From Setaria digitata (lineage: Eukaryota; Nematoda; Chromadorea; Rhabditida; Setariidae): a DNA stretch of 44,045 nt. Positions 11,479 to 22,875 of this stretch are shown here, piece after piece. Both the position numbers and the translations under genes were made by a program. Under the pieces are notes generated by a model. It saw nothing but the letters and a program-made list of their open reading frames with translations, was not told the DNA's origin and did not search any database. The stretch spans positions 1-44,045 of the forward strand of contig RCAB01000503.1 in the NCBI GenBank assembly GCA_003640385.1. Direction: 5' to 3'. The number at the start of each line of letters is the position of its first letter. The stretch's first letter is position 1.

Positions 11479-12329
11479 TTGATGAACATGAAAAAGATTT
11501 TTTTATTTGAAATGCCTTTTGTAATAATACCTTAAGCAAATAACTACAAGGAAAGGAGCTATCTGAGAATGATCGGTCTAAAAGGAGGAAGGCAATATGA
11601 CGGTGCTGTCAGGTGTATCGGATCCGAGAGTCTAGCAGAAGTGAAGTTTCGAGAGCGTGGGTCGATATTTATATTCATATATGAATATGAGTAAAGTGTC
11701 GATGATAGATATTTTATATATAATCCAACAGAAACAGTCAAACTGTCGCCCTTCCCTTCCACATTCCCTTTACTCTTCCATCGTCCCATTTCTCCAATAG
11801 ATAATTCAAAATCGATAGAACTTTGATTGAAATGGAAAGGTGGGGACAACAAGATCGTGAAATTTTATGGATGACGAGAACTTGTAATGCATGCCACCAG
11901 AAGTATATGTAATTTTACAAAAATGCAATCGCATCACATATCAAAAAAAAACTGTCGTGTTTAGAATGCAATTAATTATCACATTACGATCATTTTATGA
12001 AGGCTAAACGAGATGATTTCTAGAAATCAATCAATAAATCTATTTTGGAGAATAATTATATCCTGTTTAGAGAGATACTTCATGATAAAAGAATTTCTTC
12101 AGAATAGACAGGAAAGAAACAAGTCTTTTTAAATCCATTTGATATTGGAATTAAGATAATTGTTCGTCCGAAATTCAACCCGTTTCAATGGTTACCTTAT
12201 TTTTCAACAATTTTCTTCATAGTTCACTAAGTTCTATAGATCGTTGTTAGTCATCCTTTAAATCAGTTGGAGTTGATTTAAAAAACTGTGATAATATACT
12301 CTCCAGAAGATAGGAATTTCTGAGGGTCG

Positions 12330-12335
12330 TTTATT
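12330..12335 (-). terminator. Candidate polyadenylation signal of the ePHD-NYN gene
   Basis: AATAAA on the minus strand lies 28 bases after the stop codon at 12364-12366, a plausible distance for a short nematode 3' UTR. Confidence 0.45.
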
Positions 12336-12363
12336 TGATAGATCAAGATGATATGGAAGAGAA

Positions 12364-15300
12364 TTAACGCAATACTACCAACCACTCATCTGACACTATT
12401 CGGCGTCTCTCTAGCTCTCTACCGAGTCGTACGTACGCTTCTACTTTACGGCACTCACGTATAAGTTCAAGATTCTTTTCGCAAGCAAACAATCTTTTCA
12501 TTAGTAGCTAGTATACTGTTGTTTACTTTAATAATAATATGCTATGTGCTACCTGTTTTCAATCCAAAAAGTTTTTAATTAGATGAATTCAAGCTGGAAG
12601 TTTTGGTTAACAAAGAAATTTCTGTGAAATTTTTAAAAAAGATTTATTTAATCTAATTTTACGAAATTTCCAAAAAAGGAGAAAAAATTTAAAAAAGCAG
12701 CAACTAACCTTTCAACATCAAATGCCTTTAATTCAACCACTGCTTCAGCAGCTTTCTCGTTAAAATAGATCACGTTGGATTCATACTGTTCCGTAACAGT
12801 GCTCAGGAAACTAAGTGATTCGTCACTGTTGCACAGTTCACTTACCAGAAAATATACCGTATGTGGGAAATTTGTACTAATCTGTAAATTTAAATTCTTC
12901 CATTTTTAAACCACTTTTTCCACTAATTTTCCTCTTAAAAGCTATAGCTAAATTTCAGACTTTTAAAATCATTTAGAGTTACTTAAAAAACTAATTAGTA
13001 AAAAATTGCGGCGAGATCTGATATGAGTAAAGTTAAGCATTGCTACTTGTCATTGTGGACTATAGGAAGAAAAAAATTAAATATGAAACAGACAAATTCC
13101 ATTTGACAAATGAAGTAATTAACAAGCTTCTGGACAAACATTAATGGCCCCAATTTCACCGTCAAGCAAGCGTTCTACTGGCCAGTTGTGGTCACCGTAG
13201 TCGACGTAATCTCTTGGCGCATTAGACGGATGGAACAATTGGACACGCCAGCCGCAACGGCTTAGTTTTGTAAGTACCGGACCATATGCTGCTGAGGCAC
13301 CTAGTGAAAAGTTTGGAGAAATACAAATTAATTACTTGGAATTTCGTATTCTTGCATAAAAAATCCAATTTGATTCCATTTAAAAGTTTAATTTCGTTTT
13401 GTTAAAATGTAACTTTCCTTGAAATTCAAAAACTCCGCCTTTTTGATATGAAATTTAGTTCATTCTTACACTTAAATTTAGTAAATTAAGAGTAAATTAT
13501 CCTTTCTTTGTTAAATTTATCTTACTGAAATAGGCTCACCAGAGATAAGCGCGACAATTCCAGGATCATAATCCACATGGAAACGATGTAATTTCTTACA
13601 AATACCCCAAGAAGATTCATGAGATTCAATGTGATGTATATCCACATTCTGTTATACAATTTTCGTTAACTTTCTGTTAAATCACAATCAAAGCAATCGT
13701 TATTTTGCGGGTAAGAAATGAAACTATCAATTCAGGACATCTAAATATTTTCGCTTCCTATCTTGTCATGAAATTTTTTCATACCAACTACAAAACTGAC
13801 TCTCTTCCTCCTCATTCCTTATTTATTTTCGCAAATCAACTGAAAATCCTAAACTTTAACCTCTGTCAGCTTTTTTGATTCTCATTTCTGCAACTCCACA
13901 TCTGTCTTCTTCGATTTGTAAAATTACACTTTCGGAAGATTCCGAATTTTATCATAAATGAAATGCTCAGGTTGAAATCTATGACTTACTTTTACTGTGA
14001 AGGGAAGATTCAAAGTTAAATTATTGCCAAAAATAACATTTTATTTACCAATCATAACCTATTTAATGTAAACAAATTTTTCGTAATGATCAATGTTTTG
14101 ATAGTAAAAATAACTGTTTCGTTCATTTTAATTTCAGTATTAACTTTCAAGAATTTCCTCAGCTGCTTTAATTTTTGAAACTACTAAGCTTCAACTGTTA
14201 TCACACATAAATCGTTCATTGAACTTATTGGAATTCCAAAATTATCACGACAATTTAACCTGATTAGACAAAAGTTGATATTTCAATCTGATTGACCGAT
14301 TAATTAATCTAATTGACCTAATTAAAGTCGAAACATGTATTGGATGAATCAGGTCACTAAAAAATAGGTCTTCACTTATCTATGCAAAAAAAAGTTGTTC
14401 AGATTTTTAAATTTCGAAACAAGTCGGAAATTAATTAATAATAATACTAACTGGAGACTTTGCTAATTCTCGAGTTATAGCAAGCGGTGTGAAACGAGCA
14501 TCGCAGTAGACCAAGAAGGCACACTCACGTGCGTGATGTTCGTCCAGATTTTCGACAACCGCTGATCGAATCTGCAAAATGAATTGCTTTTATGAGAAAT
14601 TTAAGTCTACAAAGAGAAATTAGGTATAATAAGTGATTTATGGCCAATGCTTTAGTTTGACTCAACATAACTGTAAGTGATTCAAAAACAGGAAATCATG
14701 GAATCAGAGGGAAAAAGTGCTAAGAAGGATCGATCAGGATGGAACGAAGAAACTTAGCTCCCAAATGTACATTCATCGTAAAAGTTGGCGAAATTTTGGA
14801 ACGAACAAAAGCCTATTTAGCAGTTACTACTTCGAAAATTTAGGACTTTAAACTGTCCAGAAAGATTACAGAGGAAAAATTACTTTTCCTGAAAACTTTT
14901 CGGTTAATGAAATTCTTCAGCAAAATTTACATATGAAATAACAAAACCGTGGTGCAATATGAAGCGTGATAAAACAGTAACAAGAAATGATTTACTCATT
15001 ACTGAGTATACACAAATTTAAGTTGCATCTAAAAATAAGTTTCATTCGTGCCGACCTAATGATGTGATGAGGATTTTGAAAATATATTGTAAAAACACGA
15101 ATCGCGATGAAAATATGATAGCTAAGTGAATTAAATAACGTATTAAACAAATTAATTGCACAAATCAATTTCAACATGCCATATTAATTTGAAACTCAAA
15201 AAACTAAAACAGCCCAAAATGAAATATCTGAATACTCAGATTATGAGAAATGATGTCAGGTTCTCTTCTCTGAGCCAAATATTATTGATGCCCAACCTTA

Positions 15301-18300
15301 TTGATAAACAGTGCGATTTTATCAAGTGGTACTTGAACGGATGCCCAATCCCACACGACAACAACAGCCTTTTCTTGAAATTCATATGTCACTTTTTCCA
15401 TCGCTGCTAAATCCTAAATCATGCAACTTTGAGATAATTTAGATAACTTTGACCAACTATGTGATCAAGCAATTTTTGATCATTAATTTCAGCCTGAGAA
15501 AATAAGGAATGGGTATATAAATGAAGAATTCCTGGCATTTCTTTTCCTCGGACTAAAAATTTCTGTGCTGCAGACCGTTCACAAATGGAATTTGAATCTC
15601 TGTTTAAAATCAGAAATTATGTTAGCATTTTAACTATTCTTGACTGGAATATTAAGTACTACTTTTGCACTCCAAACATACCTCGGGGATGAACTTTCCT
15701 GATGAACAGAATCTTATCGAAACAACAACTTCGGACACAACCGCTTCTTGCAAACGCGAGCAGTATTATAGATGACTAATTGATTGGACAGATTTTCTGC
15801 GACGAATTTCGCAGCAATATGCAAATTTCCTTTTTCTTTTTTTTTTTTTATTCTGCCACCTCGAGAAAATCGATGAAGTTTTTGAACCGAACTGCACGGA
15901 ACCTTACCTTTACTCTTTTACTTTTTTCACTTTTAAGCATATCTATAAATTTTTGATCCTTTGACATTCTTCCGGAGAGAAAGAGTTATGGAAGGAGGCA
16001 GTTGCAGGGAAGAGCAAAGAAATGAAATTAGGACAGACTTCTAATTAATTTTACGGATAAACATTTCTCAGACATGTAAAACATAATCCCAAAAAGTTTG
16101 GCCGAAATTCAATATGTTAACGACAATCCACATAAAAATCCAAGTTTATTATTTCGTGAACAGATTCCAGACACAGTAAAGTTTAAATACATACAGTACA
16201 AAATACGAAAAACACTTGGAAAAATTGTTGCAACAAAGACTTTTTAAAGAAAACTTAAAACTAGGCGTATTTCTGATGTCATCCGTTTTTCCTTGCTAGA
16301 ATATCAGTTGAAAGCTTTCTTCAATATTTCTAGAACTGATAAGCTTCTTTAGATGTGAGAATAAAATGTACAGAACAAAACCTGTCTTACTGGTTTCATA
16401 TTTCATGCAGTTTTTTGCAAAGGATATTTGAGCTTCTTGTAGAAAATAAAAAACAAAATAATATAATCCATCATGGCAAGTGACTATTACAGATACTATA
16501 AATGTCCACCATCACATCACTATTAATGTAAATAAGGTTCAATGACAAATAATTATGAAGTCAGGAAAAAAGATCTTCCAGCTCTCAAATATTCAGCATC
16601 AACAGTTTTCCGAATTGGTGTGTGATTTATGTTTTGATGTCTGGAATGACGCCAATGATAAGAAATTAAGGAGTTAATGAAAACCTAATATGAATGGAAA
16701 TGCTTTCATTTATTAATCATATTCTTTTAAGTTGGTTTCGAACTGCTAGAGTGTGAATAGAATACTCTGGAGTTGGGTATGGCAGAAAAAAATTTAATAA
16801 CAACGGGAAATGAAATGCAATTACAGTAGTATTTACATAGTCAGGAAGATAACACTCACTATAATGGCCAGTTACTCAAAAAATATAAAAGTGATAAGAG
16901 ACAGAAATTATAGAAACCTTTTTGTAGAGCGCATGGAAAATGATAATATTTTCCACGATTTTCAATTGCTGCACCTTCTTTGGAGCATACCGCACAGTGC
17001 TGCAGAAATTTTATTATTTTATTATCCTCATAAAAGGAGCGGAAAGGAGACATAAAAAGGCATAAGCCAGAAGCTATTATAGTTTGTTCTTATTTCTTAT
17101 AATTTACTTTCAGAACTAAGAGTTTATTTTAATCCATTCTGTGATCATAGATCTTAACTAAGGAATTAGATCAAAAAAAAAAAAAAAAAATTACTTCGAA
17201 ATTAGTTCGTAACTCATACTTAATTAAAAGCATTCCCCTACATTAAATTTAGCAAATTTCAAATAAATTCAATATCAGATAATTTATCTGTTTAAAACCT
17301 GAGCCCAAAAAGTGCTAATTTTCGTTTCCAGTCCATCAAGCTGATTGCCGACCAGATATATACCAGGAGCAGTCAAAGCACATGGACCATGTAGCCAAAT
17401 GTCGCAATATAATTCATCCTGCAAATGTGTAAGTTAAACTAGAAACAAAAACAAATATGAAAAAGCAAAAAAAAGATGTCTGATAATCAAGCAAATTTTC
17501 TTGGAACTGCAAAAGAAATATTGAATATTAAAATATATATATATATATATATATATATTAAGAAGTAAAATGCGTCCTAGCGCCTCAACATACACCATTC
17601 GCTACCACATAGAAGTCAATAAAAAATCAGTATTTCGTCAAGAAACGGAAGAAGAATTTTTCATAAAATGCATAAGACAACTGAACTTTTCATACGAATC
17701 CCCTAAATATATTAGAAAAATAAAAGAACTGAGAATTCGATTTGTGCGAAAATTTGTTTCAAAACAAAAACCAACCTGATCAGTTGTCTTCTGTGGCTTC
17801 TTAGCCAAGTGTGCAGGCCAGTGATTTCCTTTTAACCGTATAAAATACGGACCGAATAAGTCACCCAAGACTGATCGCAAAGTACGCTGTTGACATAAAG
17901 CGCATTTCCATCGAGTGATTATCTTCACCTCATTACATTCAATCTAATACCGTAAAAACATATTACGAAAAAGAAAAAATCAAATATTAAGAAGTTAAAA
18001 CTAATGGATAAGTTAAAATAATTCGTCGTTAGCATATCTTTCTAGAGAAATTTGTTTTCACACATACCGACAAACATTTACTCACTTGATTTAAACGATT
18101 CAACAGCGCTTCTTGACTCCTCTTCAGTAAAATATCATGTTTTTCACCGTTTTTCACCACCATTTGCTCTTCTGGGATAAAACAACCATTTAAAACTCAC
18201 TTGTCTTTTCCAGTTGGAATTAAATTTCTAATATCAAATTTCAAAAAAAAAAAAGAAAATACAAGCATAATACCAATTTCATATTCTACAGAATTACTAT

Positions 18301-18792
18301 TAATGGGACAAAGATACCAATTATCACAAAAACTACGAAAACAAGAAATTATTTGGTCAAAAAATACATTTCTTTAAACATACACTTAAAGTCTATCAAT
18401 TAGCGTCTAGTGCAAAGCTACTTTCAAATCATTATTGAGAAGGCAGGGAAGCATTTTTTTTGCAGTAAATATCAGAAGACTGGAAGTTTTACACCGAAAT
18501 AGCTCAGACAATTCTACTGAAAATCTAACTAGTTTTAACTAAAACCAGCAGTAACCCAAGGTGTGGTACCATTTCACTGTTGAGAATAGCGAAAATCACA
18601 TAAATGCTTACTCTTGCCTAATCTCAAACACGGTATATCATCATTGTTTGGCCGTTGTGTTTTCATTTTAAATTTTGCATTTAGTTGCTTTTTGACGAGT
18701 TCATCCTCGCTAGTTATTTCTTTCGCACTTTTCTTCCGTCTCATTTTCTTTCTTCTCTTAACTTTACTGTCAACTGCTGCTTCAGTTGGCAT
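12364..18792 (-). CDS. Extended PHD finger fused to NYN/PIN-like domain
   Basis: Exons, from the 5' end: 18792-18612, 18171-18086, 17943-17776, 17418-17299, 16999-16918, 15746-15682, 15413-15297, 14571-14452, 13648-13540, 13300-13140, 12881-12709 and 12493-12364 (TAA). All phases close; 503 residues. Residues 10-30 are basic and nuclear-signal-like (KVKRRKKMRRKK). Residues 90-212 match an extended PHD finger of the PHF6/TCF20 type: C103/C106, GDLFGPYF, H155/C158, APGIYLVGNQL, C187/C190, H205/C208. Residues 250-385 read as a NYN/PIN-like fold (VVVVWDWASVQVPLDK, CAFLVYCDAR, PGIVALISG). D256 is kept, but the usual later Asp residues are absent (ISGASAAYGP instead of a GDxDF-like motif), so nuclease activity is doubtful. 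A nuclear role binding chromatin or nucleic acid is inferred. The small exon 15746-15682 is the weakest: it can be read in a second frame with other sites. The acceptor of the last exon is purine-rich. Confidence 0.8.
17533..17559. repeat. (AT)n microsatellite in intron
   Basis: A pure AT dinucleotide run lies inside the intron between exons 17943-17776 and 17418-17299 of the ePHD-NYN gene. Confidence 0.9.
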
Positions 18793-18803
18793 CTTTGCCT
18801 TCT
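18793..18803 (-). promoter_or_regulatory. Likely trans-splice acceptor of the ePHD-NYN gene
   Basis: TTTTTATTGTAG ends nine bases before the ATG at 18792. A 3' splice site this close to a start codon with no upstream exon visible is typical of nematode spliced-leader addition. A normal 5' UTR intron would look the same. Confidence 0.45.
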
Positions 18804-19632
18804 ACAATAAAAATGGGAAAAATTCATCGACCAGAAAATCACGACATTTCCCAGTAAATTCTAACAGAAGCTGAATTTAGCATCTTACTCTTATTAGGGA
18901 AAGGAAGATTTTGAAGAACGACATGTTCAGAAACTGATCTGACAATGCAAATAATGAAAAGTCCAACAATTCTAAAAAGCCTAGATAGCTCACTGAATGT
19001 GGCAATACCACTAGGCATCATACACCAAATAAAGGACCTTTACACAAATTAGGTAATAAATTAATACACACATGTAGTAGTTTTAGATTTAAAGCGTTAA
19101 ATTTTCAGTTACTAAATTCCAAAATGAGTGCAAATTTTAGCAAAAAAAAAAAAATGAGCGTCTGAAACCGACAATATTGCAAAATTTTGATCATTCAAAA
19201 AAAAAAAAAGAAAAGAAAGAAAGAAAAAGAAACGAGAAAAGCAACTTGAGTGAAAAAAGCCACAGAAGGTAAAGATATAAAGAAAAATTACATAAATAGC
19301 TGAGATCAATGATAAGATAAAAATTTACTACCAAACAAAGTATGTTTTGCAGTATAAAATTCGTGCAAGCATCCGATTAAAAATAAAGCATTTAAGTATT
19401 GAAAGCCAACAGAAAATGTCAGAGATAAGGAAAAAGGGAGAAGTAACTCATCAGTTTATGCTAAATTAAATGATTGCATAAGTGATAATAACACAGATAT
19501 TAAGCAACAGTAACAAGACTTAGTAACCATTTGCTTCAAAAACAACATCCATATCTGCAGCATAACCAGTCAATAAATCAACTGAACTACTGGTTTAAAT
19601 CATGAAGATTCAAATCCGAAAATTCCTTTTAT
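18804..19632. other. Gap between ePHD-NYN and F-box genes
   Basis: No gene seen. A purine run of A and G lies at about 19198-19240. The gap of about 840 bases is rather long for a compact operon, so co-transcription of the two genes is possible but not shown. Confidence 0.4.
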
Positions 19633-20287
19633 CTACAAATAGTCCAACTCTAATTCATCAACACTTTCAATACTGAAACTGGACGAGATTTCATCTTGTG
19701 CTATCATTTTCCGCACTACCTAAAAAAAAAAATCCAAATTAAATGAAATTGAAAAAATCAGTTGGAATAAAATTTTCAAACAGTGCAGCGAGTAATGGTC
19801 GTTTAACGCTATATTTCGTTGCACCTTATTTTATATGTTTTATAACAGGAGATGAAAATAACAAATTAAATAGACTTCTCAACATTTTAATTTAGATATA
19901 ATAAATCACAAAAAAAAAAAAAAAAAGTGCATTCCATAAATACTTGTTAGGCGAAAACTGCAAAATTTCTCACAACTGTCAGGAATATTTTGAAGTTCAA
20001 TAAATTAGCTAAAATTTTTACTTTCGAAAGAAGAAATTACATTTACAAATGCAATCAAAGATTTCTTGTAGAAGAATAACTTTTGGAGGTAGAAGAGAAA
20101 AAGGGCTTTTGCTAAAGAAATTAAGAAAAACCTCTCGCAACCTAATGCAGGTATCTGCAATGTTAGCTATGTCTTCGGAACATAAATTTTCAATTATGCG
20201 AATGATGATTTCATCCAAAAGTGATAACAGTCCTTTAGAGTAATCCTGCTCGACGTTATTTAGTCCAGCGCTTTGCAGTCCTGACAT
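19633..20287 (-). CDS. Small F-box protein
   Basis: Exons 20287-20047 and 19715-19633 (TAG), joined in phase 1, give 107 residues. Residues 20-58 fit the F-box pattern: SLLDEIIIRIIENLCSEDIA followed by NIADTCIRLREVF. F-box proteins bind SKP1 and bring substrates to SCF ubiquitin ligases. No LRR, WD40 or other substrate-binding domain follows; the tail is short and acidic (SIESVDELELDYL). The ATG directly follows an acceptor (TTCATTGCAG), which suggests spliced-leader addition at the start codon. A second model uses a 19-nt exon at 20560-20542 (MAKLSG) joined at 20280, giving 111 residues. The intron acceptor is a doublet (TTTAGGTAG) and only the second AG keeps the frame. Confidence 0.72.
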
Positions 20288-20541
20288 CTGCAATGAAGTC
20301 AAATTTATCGTTCGAGCACACTACCTCAAAACCTTTTTTCTAAATGATCAAAAACAATTAACAAAATTTAAATCTTACAATAACGAATAATCTGTTCCAG
20401 CAAATATTTTGAAAGGCTCCTGAAATTATGACGAATTGAAATACCTGAACTATAAACAGTACCGCAGAGGAGACAAATGGCATTACACATGAGTATGCTC
20501 AGAAATTTGAAAGTATTCTTGAGGAAAATGAAGGTTTTTAC

Positions 20542-20560
20542 CGCCACTCAGCTTCGCCAT
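20542..20560 (-). CDS. Alternative first mini-exon of the F-box gene
   Basis: ATGGCGAAGCTGAGTGGCG followed by a GTAAAA donor encodes MAKLSG plus one base. It fits in phase with an internal acceptor (GATGTCAG) at 20281-20282. It is GC-richer than its surroundings. It may be the true start or an alternative promoter product. Confidence 0.3.
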
Positions 20561-22875
20561 TCAGTTTCGATGTAATGAGAGAACTAACGATCAAATACTT
20601 CCGTCATTATCAAACTTGGACTACTTTATGATGGATGAAATTCGATGACACTGAAATTCAACGTTGTGACCAGCAATTCTTGAGGAAATCATCGTGGAAT
20701 AAATCAAATGCAACTACTTCAAGATTATAAGCTTTGTTTTCTTTTTACTCTGATCAACTGTTTCTGCTGTCGTCTTCTTTTATATACGACAAAAGTTTTT
20801 TACAATTCCTAAACGACTGGAAGAAAAGCTCCTTTTGCAACAAAGTAGTCCGTGTCAAGTGTCACAAATATGTTTGCAGCAGTCATTAAATGTAGTCAAG
20901 AATTTTCCAAATTCATCACCGGAAGAGATAATGCATAGAAAATTTTGCACAGACCCTGAATCAAAAAAAATTTCTTGCCAAAAATCCTGGCATCTAGGAT
21001 GATAATGAACAGCGGGTAATGGATGCTACTGTAACCTGATAAGCTATGTTTCTTAACCGTTCCTATATTGTGAATTATTATCCACATTTACTCTTTCACT
21101 GTTTCCACCGACTCACTCCTTATCACACCAACTGTTGTGATAACTAGCCCAGAAAAGCGAAGCTCATATTATAAAAACAAGAACAAACGGCACACAGCAA
21201 AAAAGAATATAGATAGCAATGAAAACGAAAAATTCCAAGAAGTCATTCTATGGTTTATCAAATCGAAAAATCATTTATTTTAGAAATCCCCAAACTGCAT
21301 TTTTAAAATCTGCCAAATCATGAGCAACTCCAGCTTATTCACGAAAAACCTTGCCAACCTATTAAACTATCATATTAAACGTCTAAACCTCCCCTCTTCC
21401 GCAACCCTGTTTTACCACAAAATCCAAAACCCATCACGAATAGGATTTCATTATTTCGCTTTTGTTGCATGCAATGACTCTTGAAAGAAACTGATTAGTA
21501 TTGCTGTGAAGAGCACCTACGTCTGGGCGAATTCTTCATATCGTTCTCTTGATTGTATTACTAGTTGAATGCTAAATGGAGGATTTTAGTTAGCACATGC
21601 TACGCTGATTTACGTAAGACAACGGTACGTCCAACACACGTGCGTGTAAAGTTCGTTTACTAGGACGTCATTGCAATGATTTTATTCATTTTCTTTTAGC
21701 TTTGTCAAAACATTTAAGAGTAGTATAATTTTAAAAGTATCAATAATTATAAAATAAATAAATGAGGATATAACGTAAGGCACCATTCACAAAAGACTAA
21801 AATGATGGAATAACTTAAGTGTACATCATAGAATGCAATAAATGGGAAAAACAAATGAAAGACCTGGAAGGACCCATTATGGATTGATTGTTCACTAACT
21901 CTGTGCAAGTTTCATCAATGGAATTTCAAGGTGGAATATGAACATGGAAGAAACAGCATAAGTTTTACGCGAAAATAAATCTAGAGGACAACTCAAACTG
22001 CAAATAATGGAAATATTTCATGAAAATATTTGGAATTTGAGAATAGAGTGAAAGACTTGCCGGCATGTTGTTCGAAGGAGGAAACTTTCAACTTGGTAAA
22101 AGATTTAGGAAATCCTGGAATCTCAGCAATTTACTAGAATTTTAATTGAGTAGACATAAATATTAGGGCATGAGTAAAAATTTTAAATCCTACTAAACAC
22201 TAGATAAAACGGTTATATAAAAGTGTAATAGTAATAATACGAAACATTATCGAAAGTGACCCAAGAAATGGGAACTGGTCGCGGCAGGAAAAACGGGCAG
22301 AAATTCTTTTGCAGAGGTAATGGTGTGAAAAGAGGATAATAAAGAATAAAACGATCAATAATAGCATTCATTTACGATGGCCATCTGAATATGCTCAGCT
22401 CAATTTAATTTACTTTTAATAAATAGAATACTCTGTATTGCTCTCTGATTACAATTTCAATAACACTGTAGTTAATACAGCTGGAGGAAAATGATGCACT
22501 GTTGATTGAAGTATCAATTCCACACAGAATTCATGGAAAACGTATTTTCACGTGGCGATTTTCTTTCTTCTTTGGAAATATTAGAGTGAGGATAGCGCAC
22601 CGAGATTCATATTCATGAGTACGCAAAATGAAATTTAATGAAATAAGCAAAGTAAAATTTAGTAAGATTTGGAGTAAAGACTTGAAGTGAAATTGTTTCA
22701 AGCCGATAGCAATTGTTTTCTCAACAGTTTCCTTCATTTCTACTGATCAAGTTTATGCACTATACTTTCAAGTTTAACAAAAAAGATAGGACAATAAATT
22801 TACATTCCTCTCTCTTTACTGGAAGTCAGTCGCCTAAATGCTATCACGAAAAATAATTGGGAGGGATTTCCAGAA
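20561..22875. other. Intergenic, no gene seen
   Basis: AT-rich DNA with no coding run longer than chance expectation and no clear paired splice sites on either strand. It should contain the F-box gene promoter and the 3' UTR of the zinc-finger gene. Confidence 0.4.

Larger units (their letters stand above)
8336..12363. other. 4-kb intergenic region between CCCH and ePHD-NYN genes
   Basis: No confirmed gene. The region holds a possible plus-strand first exon near 8.82 kb, a Thr/Ile-rich plus-strand open frame at 9103-9405 in ACC/CAC-rich DNA ending beside a consensus donor (GTGAGT at 9402), a purine-rich tract, a GC-richer patch at about 10.57-11.06 kb and a TG/TCTG microsatellite. It should include promoter and 5' sequence of the CCCH gene and the 3' flank of the ePHD-NYN gene. 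Confidence 0.4.
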
